This document shows positions 18,314 to 31,513 of a stretch of DNA of 64,000 nucleotides, piece by piece. Position numbers and translations under genes: made by a program. Origin of the DNA: Salinicoccus albus DSM 19776. GTDB taxonomy: Bacteria; Bacillota; Bacilli; Staphylococcales; Salinicoccaceae. The stretch covers positions 62,001 through 126,000 of the forward strand of contig NZ_ARQJ01000033.1 of the NCBI RefSeq assembly GCF_000385175.1, written 5' to 3'. Within the stretch, counting starts at the first letter, position 1. Each line of letters starts with the position of its first letter. The notes under the pieces were generated by a model. The model saw nothing but the letters and a program-made list of their open reading frames with translations, was not told the origin of the DNA and searched no databases.

Positions 18314-18832
18314 TTATTCATCATAGGATATCAAGGAAATGGTATCATATCCTTCGAGCCGTTTGCTGCCTTCTAGATACCTGAGTTCTATCAGGAACGC
18401 AATCCCGGCGACAATACCGCCCAGCGATTCCACCATTTTAATGGATGCTTCAATCGTGCCGCCGGTCGCCAGCAGATCGTCGGTGATCAGAACCCTCTGG
18501 TTGGGTTTGATTGCATCTTTGTGCATCGTGAGAACGTTTGACCCGTATTCCAAATCGTACTCGTAGCTGATCACTTCGCGCGGCAGTTTGCCTTCTTTGC
18601 GCACTGGTGCGAAACCAATCCCCATGCTGTATGCCACCGGGCAGCCGATGATGAAACCTCTGGCTTCCGGTCCGACGACTACATCGACCGCTTTCTTCCG
18701 GGCATATTCCACAATCTGGTCGGTTGCATAGCCATAAGCTTCCCCGTTATCCATTATCGTTGTAATATCTTTGAAACTAACCCCTTCTACAGGGTAATCC
18801 TCAACCTCTGATACATATTGTCTTAAATCCAT
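18314..18832 (-). CDS. apt: Adenine phosphoribosyltransferase
   Basis: A 172-aa type I phosphoribosyltransferase converting adenine and PRPP to AMP in purine salvage. The PRPP-binding loop is [19 protein letters not shown] (about 114-132). The N-terminal [13 protein letters not shown] and the [17 protein letters not shown] segment are characteristic of Apt. It lies 13 nt after recJ on the same strand, as in staphylococci, and is followed by a terminator. Nearby relA and purine salvage are commonly adjacent across Firmicutes. Confidence 0.97.
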   Translation of the reverse strand: MDLRQYVSEVEDYPVEGVSFKDITTIMDNGEAYGYATDQIVEYARKKAVDVVVGPEARGFIIGCPVAYSMGIGFAPVRKEGKLPREVISYEYDLEYGSNVLTMHKDAIKPNQRVLITDDLLATGGTIEASIKMVESLGGIVAGIAFLIELRYLEGSKRLEGYDTISLISYDE

Positions 18833-18845
18833 ATTTAAACACCAC

Positions 18846-21089
18846 TCAATTCGAAATTAATGTTCTGACGTATTGTTTCAGTTCATTTGCCGACGACATT
18901 TTCAGATGGGTTTCAGCATCCATCCTGCCGGCAAGCCATCTGTAATGTTTTGTTTCAAACATGTCCCAGGACGGTTTATCATCCACCTTGTATACTATAC
19001 CATTTTTCAGCACAATATTCTTTAATTCTTCCAATATATCGATCGTCATTTTTAGAAAAATCATAGAAATACCCAGTTTTTTTGATAATGCCGGCGCATG
19101 CCGGGCCAAATCGATGGACCCATCTTCAGCGCTGTTGATGATTTCATATACGCTCTGCACATCATTAAGATTTGGTATGCCTGTGAAAAACAACTCGGTT
19201 TTACTGTGGAATATCATGATTATTTTAGAAACATGGATATCATTCAATGAATAGGAAAGATTGTCAAGACTTGCGGGCAGATCCCTGAGGATCACGCTGC
19301 CGGTCACAAAGGGCAGTCTTTCGCCATAATTATAGTAGTTGGGCCCTTGTGTCTCCCTGCCCTCTTCGATCAGAAAAACATCGTCTTTTGAAATGATATC
19401 AAAATTCTGGTCCGATTTGCTTCTCATATCTATAATTTGTACAGTATCTATGGCCGCGTCCATCAGCACCATTTGCAAAGTCCTTTTCTGATTGAACTCA
19501 TTAATGTTCACCGTACCGATCAGACTGATGGTATCCCCGGCCCGCACTTCGCTGTTCAGGTGGCCGAAACTGAATCCGATGACATCCATATCCAGTTCAG
19601 GAATGGTCATTTTAATATGGGATTTGTCTTTACCGACTTGTTTGACAAGCCCCGTACGGGCATTATTGATCATGAATAGCGGGGGATAAAACGACTGGCC
19701 GAAAGGCTTAAGTCTGCCGAATCGTTCAAATTCCTTCATGGTCATATTGCCCGGTTTGAGCTGGTAATCAATATATTTCACCGGCCGCAGATCCAGTCCC
19801 AGATTGTTGAAATAATCGCCCAGTTCAGCTTTGAAATCTTCGACATCATCTTTTGAAACTTCAATTCCAAGTGCTTGGGAATGCCCGCCAAAGTTTTCAT
19901 AAGATTTACAGTGACCGCCGATGACACTGTGAAGATCCACGCCTTCGATGGAACGGGCAGACCCCCGGTAGATTTCCCCGTCAAGGGTAAGTACAATGGC
20001 GGGTTTGCCAAACCGATCGACCAATTTTGAAGCCACAATGCCAATAACCCCCGGGTGCCAGCCTTCGCCATAGATAACATTGACCTGGTCCTGGCCGTCT
20101 ACTTTGCCTTCTGCTTCAGCATAAATATGATCGACCAATTCCTTGCGTTCCTGATTCATACGTTCCAGCACCATGGACATTTCGTATGCTGTACTCCTGT
20201 CTTCTTCAATCAGCAGTTCCACAGCAATGGCAGCCTCCCCCAGTCTGCCGGAAGCATTCAATCTCGGGGCGATGGAATAACCGATGGTGTCCTCATCGAT
20301 GATTCCGTCATGTCCTGAACTGTTCAACAACGCCCTGATACCTTCAGGCGGGCTATCATTCAGTACCCGCAGACCATCTATGACCAGCCTTTTATTCTCA
20401 TCGACCAATGGTACCATATCAGCCACAGTGCCGATGGCAGCCAGAGACATGCCAGCTTCGTCTGCAAGTCCGAGCGCTTCGGTGAGCTTGTATGTAATAC
20501 CCACCCCGGCCAGCGCATTGAAGGGGTACTCCCCTTGCGGGTGAGCCGGGTGGATGATGATACATTCAGGCACGCTGCTCCCGAACGTATGATGGTCACA
20601 GACAATGACATCGACACCCTGCCTCAGCAGGAAATCTATTTCTTTTCTGCCTGAAATTCCATTATCCACAGTAATCACCAGGCTGAACTGATCGGCAGCC
20701 ACCTCTTCGAACAGGTTTCGGTTCGGTCCGTATCCATCTGTCAGACGGTCCGGAATGAGAAAATCAACGTTATCGGTTCTCTTCTTAAGCGCTTTTAACA
20801 GAAGCACTGTGCTTGTGATGCCATCCGCATCAAAATCACCATATATCAAAATGCTGTCATCATTTTTTATCGCGGTATTGATCCGGTTCACCGCTTCATC
20901 GATGGCGTAAATCTGTGAAGCATCATGAGACTTTGGTTTAAATATTTTATCCAGATGCCTGGCATTGACATATCCACGATTTTCCAAAATCGTCTGTTCA
21001 AGCGTGTTTAACTTGAAATCAGCGGCGTCGCTGTCATCAATATCCGCCGTCTTCTTACGCACTTTCCATTCATATTTGGACTGGAACAT
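18846..21089 (-). CDS. recJ: Single-stranded-DNA-specific 5'-3' exonuclease RecJ
   Basis: A 747-aa DHH-family nuclease acting in RecFOR recombination, mismatch and base-excision repair. DHH motifs are intact: [15 protein letters not shown] (near 83), [20 protein letters not shown] and, further on, the DHHA1 domain with the [10 protein letters not shown] motif (GGH). An OB-fold and a C-terminal extension complete the Firmicutes-length protein, which is longer than the E. coli one. AAGGATCTG precedes the ATG. It sits between secDF and apt in one minus-strand run. Confidence 0.96.
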   Translation of the reverse strand: MFQSKYEWKVRKKTADIDDSDAADFKLNTLEQTILENRGYVNARHLDKIFKPKSHDASQIYAIDEAVNRINTAIKNDDSILIYGDFDADGITSTVLLLKALKKRTDNVDFLIPDRLTDGYGPNRNLFEEVAADQFSLVITVDNGISGRKEIDFLLRQGVDVIVCDHHTFGSSVPECIIIHPAHPQGEYPFNALAGVGITYKLTEALGLADEAGMSLAAIGTVADMVPLVDENKRLVIDGLRVLNDSPPEGIRALLNSSGHDGIIDEDTIGYSIAPRLNASGRLGEAAIAVELLIEEDRSTAYEMSMVLERMNQERKELVDHIYAEAEGKVDGQDQVNVIYGEGWHPGVIGIVASKLVDRFGKPAIVLTLDGEIYRGSARSIEGVDLHSVIGGHCKSYENFGGHSQALGIEVSKDDVEDFKAELGDYFNNLGLDLRPVKYIDYQLKPGNMTMKEFERFGRLKPFGQSFYPPLFMINNARTGLVKQVGKDKSHIKMTIPELDMDVIGFSFGHLNSEVRAGDTISLIGTVNINEFNQKRTLQMVLMDAAIDTVQIIDMRSKSDQNFDIISKDDVFLIEEGRETQGPNYYNYGERLPFVTGSVILRDLPASLDNLSYSLNDIHVSKIIMIFHSKTELFFTGIPNLNDVQSVYEIINSAEDGSIDLARHAPALSKKLGISMIFLKMTIDILEELKNIVLKNGIVYKVDDKPSWDMFETKHYRWLAGRMDAETHLKMSSANELKQYVRTLISN

Positions 21090-21153
21090 CAGATCCTTCC
21101 ACCTTTACGAAACGCTCAGGGCTTCCCCTGAGCGTCCATATTTTTCTATATTA

Positions 21154-23433
21154 TTACACTAGAATTTTCTCTTCATCTTTCTTTTTCTCTTCATATACCG
21201 TCAGGTTTCCGTCATTTTTACGGAGCTGACGTTTTTTAAGCACGCCCCAGATCTGGACTGCGATGAACATTGATGAATATATGCCGCTGATCAGACCAAT
21301 CAAGAGGGCAATTGAGAAATTCAGTATTGCGCTTGAACCAAACAGCACCAGGAATACGACGACAAGGATGACCGTAATGACTGTATTCAACGATCTGGTT
21401 AATGTCTGTTTCATCGAACGGTTAATGATCATGTCAATCGTTTCCGCTTTGTGGATGACTTTGATCTTGCGCAGATTCTCCCTGATACGGTCGAATGTCA
21501 CAATCGTATCATTGATGGAATAACCTACGATCGTGAGTACTGCTGCGATGAATGTGATGTCCACTTCCAGTCTCAGTATGGAGAACATGGCCACTATGAT
21601 GAAAACATCATGGAACAGCGCGATGACCGCCGGCAGCGCCATGCGCCATTCAAAACGGATCGTGGCATACAGAATGATGGCTGCAGAAGCAATCGCCAAC
21701 GCGTATATTGCATTTCGGACCAGTTCCTGCCCGATGACAGGACTTACCGTACTGATCATTGGCTGTTCGCCGTACATTTCATCAAACGTACTCTGCATTT
21801 CGGTGACCTGATCCTGAGACAAATCTGTGTTATATCTGGCCACGACCGTCCCTTCACCGGCAGTCGTGATATTCTCAGGCTGCATATCCATGGAGACGAG
21901 TTCTTCTTCCACCTCTTCTGCAGTGGCTTCGCCGTTAGTCTGTATATCCGCCCGCGTACCGCTGGTAAAGTCGATACCCAAATTCAATCGGAATATAGAA
22001 AGAACGATCGCGCCAGCCACTATGAGTACAATGCTGAATGTAAATAATTTCCTGGCATGCCTGACAAAGTCAAGGCGGTCCCACGGGGTACTTAAATCTT
22101 CAATATCTTTTCCTTCATTGATACTGTGACGATTCCTGTCCTTGACGCCGAACCAGGCCAGGCGTTTATTGAAGAACCCGGATTGAATCAGCAGGGATAA
22201 CAGGATTCTTGTCAGGATAACGGCGGTGATGAAGCTCATCAAAATGGAAAGCAGCAGCATGGTAGCGAATCCCTGGACACTGCTCGTACCGAAAATGAAT
22301 AATACCACACCCGCAACCAATGTTGTCAGATTAGCGTCGACAATCGTCCATATCGACTGCGAGGCTGCCCGTTTATAGGCCTGCTTCAAAGTCCTGCCGA
22401 TCCGCAATTCATCTTTGATCCGTTCATACATGATGATATTGGCATCGACGGCCATACCCACGCCGAGAATCAATGCTGCAATTCCAGGCAGGGTCAGTAC
22501 GCCATTGATAAAATTAAATCCAAGGATGGTCAGGAATATATATACTGACAGTGTTACAGCAGCCACCACACCCGGCAGCCTGTAGAAGGCGATCATGAAC
22601 AGCAGTACAAGTGCGACACCGATCAGGCCAGCAGTCACCGTTTCATTCAGTGCCTGCTCCCCGAATTGGGCACCGACAGAAGTTGAATAGATTTCATTCA
22701 GCTGTACCGGCAGTGCTCCGGCATTCAGGAGATCTGCGATATTCTGTGCACGCTCCAGACCTTCTTCCCCGCCGAAACCACCGGAAATCATAACTTCGGA
22801 GGAGTTAATCGATTGGGAAACGGTCGGTGCTGAAACGAACTTGGGATCTTCCTTCTGGACTTCTTCCGCAAAGCTGTCTTCCCCTTCTTCAAAGTCCATC
22901 CAGATGACCATCATATTCTCACCCTGCGGACGTTCGGAAATCTCCTGTGTAATTTCTGAAAAGTTACCGGCGTCTTCCAGTTCCAACGACACCATCGGCT
23001 GTCCCTGTTCGTCGAAGTTTTGGCTGGCACCGCCCTGAACGAGGTCGTCTCCATCCAGCAGCACATTATCATCGACATCACGTATGGTCAGTTCAGCCTG
23101 GGTGCTGAGCATCTCACGCGCCTGCGCCTGGTCTTCTACACCAGCCAGCTGGACGCGTATCCGGTTGCCCTGCTCCACCTGGATATTGGGTTCTGACACA
23201 CCCAGCACGTTAACTCTGGATTCCAGAGTGCTTGCCGTACTGGTGACTGCTTCATTGTCAATTTCATCCCCTTCATTGAGGGGTTCCACCTCATAGAGCA
23301 CTTCAAAACCGCCCTGCAGGTCGAGACCCAGATTAACATTACTGACCACGTCCTTCAGTGTCAGAGCAATGGCCGTAAATAATACAACCACAATTAATAA
23401 AGACATTATTATTTTACTGGATTTCGTTTTCAA
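21154..23433 (-). CDS. secDF: Fused preprotein translocase accessory protein SecDF
   Basis: A 759-aa fusion of SecD and SecF that uses the proton gradient to help SecYEG complete export. I choose TTG at 23433 (MKTKSSKIIMSLLIVVVLF): GAGG lies 8 nt upstream, while the GTG at 23442 overlaps that site. Twelve membrane spans in two sets of six are visible, each after a large outside domain. Signatures are LGLDLQGGFEVLYEV, GMAVDANIIMYERIKDE in the SecD half and GIDFTSGTRADI and GYSINDTIVTFDRIREN in the SecF half. Fused SecDF is typical of Bacillales. It is followed by recJ and preceded by yajC, whose terminator lies between them. Confidence 0.96.
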   Translation of the reverse strand: MKTKSSKIIMSLLIVVVLFTAIALTLKDVVSNVNLGLDLQGGFEVLYEVEPLNEGDEIDNEAVTSTASTLESRVNVLGVSEPNIQVEQGNRIRVQLAGVEDQAQAREMLSTQAELTIRDVDDNVLLDGDDLVQGGASQNFDEQGQPMVSLELEDAGNFSEITQEISERPQGENMMVIWMDFEEGEDSFAEEVQKEDPKFVSAPTVSQSINSSEVMISGGFGGEEGLERAQNIADLLNAGALPVQLNEIYSTSVGAQFGEQALNETVTAGLIGVALVLLFMIAFYRLPGVVAAVTLSVYIFLTILGFNFINGVLTLPGIAALILGVGMAVDANIIMYERIKDELRIGRTLKQAYKRAASQSIWTIVDANLTTLVAGVVLFIFGTSSVQGFATMLLLSILMSFITAVILTRILLSLLIQSGFFNKRLAWFGVKDRNRHSINEGKDIEDLSTPWDRLDFVRHARKLFTFSIVLIVAGAIVLSIFRLNLGIDFTSGTRADIQTNGEATAEEVEEELVSMDMQPENITTAGEGTVVARYNTDLSQDQVTEMQSTFDEMYGEQPMISTVSPVIGQELVRNAIYALAIASAAIILYATIRFEWRMALPAVIALFHDVFIIVAMFSILRLEVDITFIAAVLTIVGYSINDTIVTFDRIRENLRKIKVIHKAETIDMIINRSMKQTLTRSLNTVITVILVVVFLVLFGSSAILNFSIALLIGLISGIYSSMFIAVQIWGVLKKRQLRKNDGNLTVYEEKKKDEEKILV

Positions 23434-23504
23434 TTGGCACACCTCTATTTTATGTAGATCTTCAACACATCAATAATATCATTGTACACTTAAAGTGAAA
23501 CTAA

Positions 23505-23531
23505 AAAAAGCCGACAATAGTATGTCAGCTT
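23505..23531 (-). terminator. Terminator downstream of yajC
   Basis: Minus-strand arms AAGCTGACA and TGTCGGCTT (with wobble pairs), followed by a seven-T run. It separates the queA-tgt-yajC transcript from secDF. Confidence 0.75.
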
Positions 23532-23538
23532 GGGCATA

Positions 23539-23802
23539 TTATTCTACGATTTGTTTAAGCGCGACACGGTCGAATTTAAGGACCATTCCATCCTCATCTT
23601 CTGTACGGACATACATATAATTCTGGTCGAATGATTCAACAACGCCATGCATACCGCCGATTGTTATGATCTGATTGCCTTTTTGCAGGTTGTCCTGCAT
23701 ATTCTTTACTTCTTTCTGTTTTTTCTGTGCCGGCCGGATCATCAGGAAATACATTACCAGGATGAGTACCAGAAACGGCAGGATGGCCATGAAGAATTCC
23801 AT
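23539..23802 (-). CDS. yajC: Preprotein translocase subunit YajC
   Basis: An 87-aa single-span membrane protein of the SecDF-YajC holo-translocon. One hydrophobic segment (about 3-20, ILPFLVLILVMYFLMIRPA) with the family hallmark IRPAQKKQKE follows. The cytoplasmic part has the GNQIITIGGMHGVVESFD block. AAGGAGAG precedes the ATG. It lies 18 nt after tgt, the common bacterial order. Confidence 0.95.
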   Translation of the reverse strand: MEFFMAILPFLVLILVMYFLMIRPAQKKQKEVKNMQDNLQKGNQIITIGGMHGVVESFDQNYMYVRTEDEDGMVLKFDRVALKQIVE

Positions 23803-23820
23803 CTAATAAATCTCTCCTTA

Positions 23821-26003
<2,183 letters not shown>

Positions 26004-26006
26004 ACG

Positions 26007-27032
26007 CTATTCCTCATTTCTGAATATATCAATCGTTCCATTTTCGCTTTCTGTAAAGTAGTCAAAGCTTTTACCTGTGGCCCGCCGGCCCCGCGGTGTC
26101 CTTTCAAGGAACCCCTGCTGAATCAGGTACGGTTCATAAACATCGAGCAGAGTAATGACTTCTTCACCTATGGAGACAGCAACAGTTTCAAGGCCGACCG
26201 GTCCGCCTTTGTATGTTTCAATAATTGTTCTCATAATTCTATGGTCGGTCGGATCCAGGCCGAGCGGGTCCACTTCAAGTACTTTTAGCGCATGGTTTGT
26301 CGTTTCAAGCTTAATGGACGGCTCACCTTTGACGATGGAGAAGTCCCGGACACGTCTGAGCAGGCGGTTGGCAATACGCGGCGTTCCTCTGGAACGTCTG
26401 GCCAATTCCTCGGCACTGTCCGGATCAATGGACACTTCGAATATTTCAGCCGTTCTGTTCACGATGGTGATGAGACTCCTGAAATCATAGTATTCGAGCC
26501 TGAGCTGGACACCGAAACGGTCTCTGAGCGGCGCCGAGAGACTGCCGAACCGTGTGGTCGCACCAACGAGCGTAAACGGCGGCAGATCGATCCTTATGTT
26601 TCTCGCCTCTTCGCCTTTACCGATGACGACATCGAGGAAAAAGTCCTCCATCGCGGAGTACAGCACTTCCTCCACCGCCCGCGGCAGCCGGTGTATCTCA
26701 TCGATGAACAGGACATCTCCAGCATCCAGACTTGAAAGAATGGCAGCAAGATCACCGGCGCGTTCCACAGCCGGTCCGGAAGTCGTGCGGATGTTTACAC
26801 CAAGTTCATTGGCAATTATGCTTGAGAGCGTGGTTTTACCCAGCCCCGGCGGTCCATGAAGAATCACATGATCCAGTGCTTCCTCCCTCATCCTTGCAGC
26901 TTCGATGAAAATACCCAAATTTTCCTTCAGTGAATGCTGTCCTATGTACTGGGCTAAGCGTTCCGGCCTCAGTGACATTTCTTCATTTTCCTCATTTTCT
27001 TTTTGGGATTCGTCCAAAATACGATCATCCAT
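26007..27032 (-). CDS. ruvB: Holliday junction branch-migration ATPase RuvB
   Basis: A 341-aa AAA+ motor that drives branch migration with RuvA. Walker [12 protein letters not shown], Walker [17 protein letters not shown], sensor 1 [19 protein letters not shown] with arginine finger, and the C-terminal winged-helix DNA-binding domain ([18 protein letters not shown]) are all present. It follows ruvA by 12 nt and precedes queA by 3 nt. Confidence 0.98.
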   Translation of the reverse strand: MDDRILDESQKENEENEEMSLRPERLAQYIGQHSLKENLGIFIEAARMREEALDHVILHGPPGLGKTTLSSIIANELGVNIRTTSGPAVERAGDLAAILSSLDAGDVLFIDEIHRLPRAVEEVLYSAMEDFFLDVVIGKGEEARNIRIDLPPFTLVGATTRFGSLSAPLRDRFGVQLRLEYYDFRSLITIVNRTAEIFEVSIDPDSAEELARRSRGTPRIANRLLRRVRDFSIVKGEPSIKLETTNHALKVLEVDPLGLDPTDHRIMRTIIETYKGGPVGLETVAVSIGEEVITLLDVYEPYLIQQGFLERTPRGRRATGKSFDYFTESENGTIDIFRNEE

Positions 27033-27044
27033 AGCAGCACCCCA

Positions 27045-27635
27045 TTATTGTACTAGAAATTTTAATCCGGCTTTGACTGCTTCGTCCACAGAATTGATTT
27101 CGACTGTTTCCAAGTGCTTTTCAATACGTGTGAGTTCACGCTTGGAATAGCCAAGCGCTTCAAGCGCAAGCAGTGCTTCGCTGATGAAATGTTCATAGTT
27201 GCCGGATTCAGTCACAGCTTGCGGGGGATCCCCGCTCTGCGTCAGTCTGCCCTTCAGATCCAAAATAATCTGGCTGGCCGTCTTTTTGCCGACCCCGGGA
27301 AACTTCTGCATAAAAGCGTAATTTTCATTTTCAATCGCGCTGATCACACCGTCCGGTGTCGAAGTGGCAAGTATCGCCATTGCGCTTTTGGGACCGATAC
27401 CAGTCACTTTCAGAAGTGACTGAAAGAGCTCTTTTTCCGGCATATCCTTAAAACCGTATAGAGTATGACTGTCTTCACGCACAATCAACTCCGTAAAAAT
27501 TGTCAGTTCACTGCCTGTCATTGATTCAAAACGAAACGGGTTGGGCACATGGACGATATACCCGATACCGCCTGTTTCCACGATGATATACAAGGGCGTG
27601 ACCTCTTTGAGCGCCCCTTTTATATACTGATACAT
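27045..27635 (-). CDS. ruvA: Holliday junction-binding protein RuvA
   Basis: A 196-aa tetrameric junction-binding subunit. An N-terminal OB-fold (MYQYIKGALKEVTPLYIIVE) is followed by two helix-hairpin-helix motifs, VTGIGPKSAMAILA and FPGVGKKTASQIILDLK. A short acidic linker leads to domain III (LEALGYSKRELTRIEK), which binds RuvB. It lies 10 nt after obg on the same strand. Confidence 0.97.
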   Translation of the reverse strand: MYQYIKGALKEVTPLYIIVETGGIGYIVHVPNPFRFESMTGSELTIFTELIVREDSHTLYGFKDMPEKELFQSLLKVTGIGPKSAMAILATSTPDGVISAIENENYAFMQKFPGVGKKTASQIILDLKGRLTQSGDPPQAVTESGNYEHFISEALLALEALGYSKRELTRIEKHLETVEINSVDEAVKAGLKFLVQ

Positions 27636-27645
27636 GACATCACCA

Positions 27646-28926
27646 TCATTCTACAAATTCAAACTCTCCGCCCAGAATACGCACAGTGTCCCCGGGCTCG
27701 ATGCCTTTTTCCCTGAGTGCATCATCAATGCCCATCGTGCGCATCTGTCTTGCAAACCGCCGTGCCCCTGCGTCACGGTTGAAATCGGTCATCTTGAATA
27801 TCCGTTCTATCGAATCGCCGGATACAACGAAGGCGCCATCATCATCACGCGTGATTTCAAATGCATCCGCGTCTTTCTCATATCTATAGACGACCCTTTC
27901 ATCGGTATGTTCTTCAGCTGCTTCCAGTTCATCTGTCTCTTCAAGCAGATCCGCGATCCGATAAAGCAGACCTTCCAGATTTTCCTGCGTGGCAGCTGAT
28001 ACATGGAAGATTTCCTTATCTTCACCGGCTTCAGCTTTGAACAGTTCAAATGTATCTCCGTCCTCTATAAGGTCCGCCTTATTGAGGACGATGATCTCCG
28101 GCCGTTTGATCAGCGATTCATTATATAAAGCCATCTCTCTCCGGATGGTCCGATAATCCTCCAGGGCGTCCCGGCCTTCGGATTCACTGATATCCACGAC
28201 GTGTACAATGACTTTTGTGCGTTCCACATGCCGCAGGAACTGATGACCAAGCCCTGTACCTTCTGAGGCGCCTTCTATCAATCCCGGCAGATCAGCCATA
28301 ACAAAAGATCTGCTATCATTTGTCTCCACAACACCCAGGCTCGGTTTGAGCGTTGTGAACGGATAGTCGCCTATCTTAGGTTTTGCTTTTGAAACCGAAC
28401 TCAGCAGCGTGGATTTGCCCACGCTGGGAAAACCGACGAGTCCGACGTCAGCCATCAGTTTCAATTCCAGAATGACATCCAATTCTTCGCCCGGTTCACC
28501 ATTTTCAGCAAAGTCGGGCGCGGGATTTCTGGGTGTGGCGTAGCGTGCATTGCCGCGCCCGCCGCGACCGCCGCGGGCAACGACTGCACGCGCCTTGTGC
28601 TGTGTTAAATCGGCAATCGTCTCTGTATCATCTTTTCTTTTGACAATGGTGCCCGGCGGCACTTTTAATACCAGCGCCGCACTGTTTTTACCATGGGCCT
28701 TCTGGCTCATGCCATTTTCTCCGCGGTTTGCCTTAAAGTGGCGCTGATAACGGAAATCCATTAATGTCCGCAGACCTTCGTCCACTTCGAAGATGATGTC
28801 CGCGCCATGTCCGCCGTCGCCGCCGGCGGGACCGCCGTTCGGCACATATTTCTCTCTTCTGTAGGCGACCAGTCCATGGCCGCCATCCCCGGCTTTCACA
28901 TATATATCTACCTGATCTATAAACAT
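27646..28926 (-). CDS. obg: Obg-family GTPase (ribosome assembly)
   Basis: A 426-aa GTPase that binds the 50S subunit and affects ribosome maturation and stress signalling. The N-terminal Obg fold is glycine-rich ([16 protein letters not shown] and [14 protein letters not shown]). The G domain has G1 [12 protein letters not shown]3 DLPGLIEG and G4 NKAD. A C-terminal OCT domain (from about 345, [16 protein letters not shown] onward) ends in the usual way. It sits between rpmA and ruvA, the conserved staphylococcal order. Confidence 0.97.
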   Translation of the reverse strand: MFIDQVDIYVKAGDGGHGLVAYRREKYVPNGGPAGGDGGHGADIIFEVDEGLRTLMDFRYQRHFKANRGENGMSQKAHGKNSAALVLKVPPGTIVKRKDDTETIADLTQHKARAVVARGGRGGRGNARYATPRNPAPDFAENGEPGEELDVILELKLMADVGLVGFPSVGKSTLLSSVSKAKPKIGDYPFTTLKPSLGVVETNDSRSFVMADLPGLIEGASEGTGLGHQFLRHVERTKVIVHVVDISESEGRDALEDYRTIRREMALYNESLIKRPEIIVLNKADLIEDGDTFELFKAEAGEDKEIFHVSAATQENLEGLLYRIADLLEETDELEAAEEHTDERVVYRYEKDADAFEITRDDDGAFVVSGDSIERIFKMTDFNRDAGARRFARQMRTMGIDDALREKGIEPGDTVRILGGEFEFVE

Positions 28927-28978
28927 GACTTCACCCCGATTCCTTTATATTATATCATATCGTGATTTATCTCTTAAT

Positions 28979-29006
28979 TAAAAAGAGCACCAGCTGAAGC
29001 TGATGC
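28979..29006 (-). terminator. Terminator of the rplU-prp-rpmA operon
   Basis: Minus-strand stem GCATCAGC / GCTGGTGC with a TTCA loop is followed by a five-T run, 13 nt after the rpmA stop. Confidence 0.82.
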
Positions 29007-29018
29007 CCGTCTGTTCAA

Positions 29019-29303
29019 TTATTTAGCTTCCTGGTATACGGAAATGCGTTTCCTGTCTTTACCATAGCGTTCGAATTTGACAACACCGTCAATTTTGGCG
29101 AATAATGTATCATCGCCGCCAATTCCTACGTTTTCACCCGGGTGCATTTTCGTACCGCGCTGACGGAAAAGGATGGAACCGCCGGTAACAAACTGACCGT
29201 CCTGTCTCTTAACTCCGAGACGCTTGGATATTGAATCACGTCCGTTTTTCGTTGAACCGACACCCTTCTTGGATGCGAAAAACTGAAGATTGAGTCTGAG
29301 CAT
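29019..29303 (-). CDS. rpmA: 50S ribosomal protein L27
   Basis: A 94-aa precursor of L27, which lines the peptidyl-transferase centre. The start [17 protein letters not shown] at 29303 is preferred over the upstream start at 29342, which would add 13 residues not found in the family. The N-terminal extension LNLQFFA before SKKG is the cleavage site of the dedicated protease Prp, the product of the gene 10 nt upstream. The rest ([39 protein letters not shown]) is standard. Confidence 0.97.
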   Translation of the reverse strand: MLRLNLQFFASKKGVGSTKNGRDSISKRLGVKRQDGQFVTGGSILFRQRGTKMHPGENVGIGGDDTLFAKIDGVVKFERYGKDRKRISVYQEAK

Positions 29304-29313
29304 TGTTTTCACC

Positions 29314-29634
29314 TCACTTGTATACAAGTTTGATATGTTCACCGTGTTCTTCTTCTATCGTTTTCAATGAAATGATCATGCCTTCCAAAAGTGTCTGCAT
29401 CTTCTCGTCTTCAGCTTCATCGACAATGAAGCTGAAAAACCCGGATGCCTCATCCATATCAATGGATGGATCTGCCTCAGTCATGTTGATAATTGCGTTC
29501 ACTGAACCGAACACCACGGCCGAAGCACCGGCACAGACGATATCCTTGCCATGTTCTTCAAACATCGCATGGCCAGACATGTCAAACGATTCAACACGGC
29601 CTTCGTCATTGATATTGATATTTACTTTAATCAT
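29314..29634 (-). CDS. prp: Ribosomal-processing cysteine protease Prp
   Basis: A 106-aa cysteine protease that removes the N-terminal extension of L27. The catalytic pair is visible at H22 ([11 protein letters not shown]) and C34 ([10 protein letters not shown]), the same numbers known for S. aureus Prp. It lies between rplU (abutting at 29634) and rpmA, as in all L27-extension Firmicutes. Because L27 here keeps the FFASKKG site, the protease should be essential. Confidence 0.95.
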   Translation of the reverse strand: MIKVNININDEGRVESFDMSGHAMFEEHGKDIVCAGASAVVFGSVNAIINMTEADPSIDMDEASGFFSFIVDEAEDEKMQTLLEGMIISLKTIEEEHGEHIKLVYK

Positions 29635-29942
29635 TAAGCTTCAATCTTTTCGACTGTCAGCTTTGTATATGCCTGGCGATGGCCCTGTTTACGATGATAG
29701 TTTTTCCTGCGTTTGAACTTGATTACATTTATCTTTTTGCCGCGGCCATGTTTTTCAATTTTTGCGGAAACAGTAGCACCTTCCACGGTTGGCGCACCGA
29801 CTTTCACCGCGTCGCCGCCAACAAAAAGCACTTTATCAAACGTAAAAGTATCGCCGGCATCCGCGTTCAATTTTTCAACGAAGATTGTCTGGCCTTCTTC
29901 TACTTTCAACTGTTTACCACCAGTTTCGATGATTGCAAACAT
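29634..29942 (-). CDS. rplU: 50S ribosomal protein L21
   Basis: A 102-aa L21. The start [18 protein letters not shown] at 29942 has CAGGAGGTG just upstream; the longer reading from 29975 would lie in the leader. The C-terminal [13 protein letters not shown] tail is typical. It is the first gene of rplU-prp-rpmA and is probably autoregulated through the leader RNA upstream. Confidence 0.97.
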   Translation of the reverse strand: MFAIIETGGKQLKVEEGQTIFVEKLNADAGDTFTFDKVLFVGGDAVKVGAPTVEGATVSAKIEKHGRGKKINVIKFKRRKNYHRKQGHRQAYTKLTVEKIEA

Positions 29943-30050
29943 ACTTACACCTCCTGATTTTCTAAGACACGCCAACTAAAGGTGGACTGCCGTCACTTCA
30001 TACCCAAACTTGTGCGGTTGATGTCTACAAATTCACCAACTATTACATTA
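29943..30050 (-). ncRNA. Probable L21 ribosomal-protein leader
   Basis: About 110 nt upstream of rplU is gene-free but shows local pairings, for example GACACG (minus strand, near the promoter side) with the CGTGTC that precedes the ribosome-binding site, and the inner TCCACC with GGTG. The position, and a paired CGTGTC next to AGGAGG, fit the Firmicutes L21 leader family. I identify it mainly from position and partial structure. Confidence 0.6.
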
Positions 30051-30071
30051 TACCGTGTCAAAACAGGCATG

Positions 30072-30590
30072 TCAATGCTTTGACTGGAGGTTATTCCGAA
30101 CCTTGGACGTTTTCAGGGCAGTGACAAAAATGATGATAAACAACAGCGCGTTGAGCAGCAGACTCGGCGCGGCTCTTAACGCCAGGTAATCAAATACCGG
30201 CAGGGAGACCAGATCAAGCACCCTGTAGATAAGGAATATATATGATTCATAAACGAACGTCAGCAGCAGTATTACGAAAGCCATGGCGACGACATCCCTG
30301 TAGAACACTCTGAAAGCGGTATGCATGAATGCAACAAAAGCCGCAATGCCAAAAGTATGGACCCCGTAGACGGAGCCGATATAAACATCGAGCATGATGC
30401 CGAATACGATGCCTGTGAACGCACTCATGGACGGACTGATATATATCGAAATCAATAATATATACATCAGCAGCAATCTGGGGACAAAGTAGACTTCAAG
30501 ACCGCTGATGGTCACCGGGCTGATTTCAGCAAACAAAAAATCCGCGTACATGAACACCAGCGATGCGATAAAGATAACAATAGCTTTCAT
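30072..30590 (-). CDS. mreD: Rod-shape-determining protein MreD
   Basis: A 172-aa membrane protein. The start MKAIVIFIASLVFMYADF at 30590 has GAGGAG 5 nt upstream; upstream in-frame sequence belongs to the mreC shadow. Five to six hydrophobic segments are visible. MreD works with MreC in organising peptidoglycan synthesis. It begins one base after the mreC stop. Staphylococcaceae are cocci that keep mreCD without mreB, and no mreB is seen here. Confidence 0.88.
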   Translation of the reverse strand: MKAIVIFIASLVFMYADFLFAEISPVTISGLEVYFVPRLLLMYILLISIYISPSMSAFTGIVFGIMLDVYIGSVYGVHTFGIAAFVAFMHTAFRVFYRDVVAMAFVILLLTFVYESYIFLIYRVLDLVSLPVFDYLALRAAPSLLLNALLFIIIFVTALKTSKVRNNLQSKH

Positions 30591-30591
30591 G

Positions 30592-31440
30592 TTACTCCTC
30601 CATCGATTCCGGATCTCTCTGAAGGACAAATACCGAATCAACATCATCCGCATTGCCGGCCAGTTGTACATAAGCATTCTGGCTGAGTCCGTACTCATCA
30701 TTTTCCACTTCCGCCACTGTACCGATAATGATACCTTCAGGGAAGTCTCCGGCAAGCCCGCTTGTAAATACATCATCGCCTTCTTCAATTTCACTTCTGT
30801 TTTTGATATTTTCTATGACAAGCAGATTACGTTCATTATCAAAGTGGCTGATCGTCCCGTAAACCGGTGACCCATCATGTGTGATTTCAACAGAAAGATT
30901 GTCCTGGGAAGTGTTCGTTGTAATCATTTCTATGTAACTTGAACCGCCGTTGGCACGGTTAACAGTACCAATCAGCCCCTCGGAAGTCATCACTGCCATG
31001 TCTTCCTCGACACCATCACTCGTACCCTTGTCAATCGTGAAGCTGTCGAGCCACTGATCGGGAGAGCGTGAAATCACACGGGCGTTGATGCTTTCATATT
31101 CCCTTTTGGAACTGACATCCAGCGCTTCCCTCAGCTCCTCATTCTCTGCTTCCAGCCGTTCTATATCTTCTTCCATCTGAGGCAGCATATCGAGCTGTTC
31201 CCTCAAATCTTCATTTTCACTGACTGCGTTAAAGCTCTGGGATATGGAGCTGAAAATATTTGTGATGATATTCAGAGGTGCACCGATGACTGATTGTGTG
31301 CCTGCTGCAGCATCAGCAGTGAACTGTTCAGCTTTCGTCGTTGAGTCCCTGTCTGTCATCGAAAAACCAATCAGTAAAATGAGTACTATGATGCCGAATA
31401 GGATGATCAGCATTTTGTTTCGGTTGAAAAGCCTGTTCAC
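30592..31440 (-). CDS. mreC: Rod-shape-determining protein MreC
   Basis: A 282-aa protein with a single N-terminal membrane anchor (about 10-27), a coiled coil (about 75-105, LREQLDMLPQMEEDIERLEAENEELREAL) and an extracellular beta-barrel domain with SPDQWLDSFTIDKGTSDGV and LIGTVNRANGGSSYIEMITTN. It directly precedes mreD. In other staphylococci mreC follows radC; here about 3.9 kb of other genes lies between them. Confidence 0.93.
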   Translation of the reverse strand: MNRLFNRNKMLIILFGIIVLILLIGFSMTDRDSTTKAEQFTADAAAGTQSVIGAPLNIITNIFSSISQSFNAVSENEDLREQLDMLPQMEEDIERLEAENEELREALDVSSKREYESINARVISRSPDQWLDSFTIDKGTSDGVEEDMAVMTSEGLIGTVNRANGGSSYIEMITTNTSQDNLSVEITHDGSPVYGTISHFDNERNLLVIENIKNRSEIEEGDDVFTSGLAGDFPEGIIIGTVAEVENDEYGLSQNAYVQLAGNADDVDSVFVLQRDPESMEE

Positions 31441-31513
31441 AGTTCCACGCTCCCAAAGTCCATTATATCTGATTAAAAGAATACCATATTCCGGACATGT
31501 TTATAAAGAAATT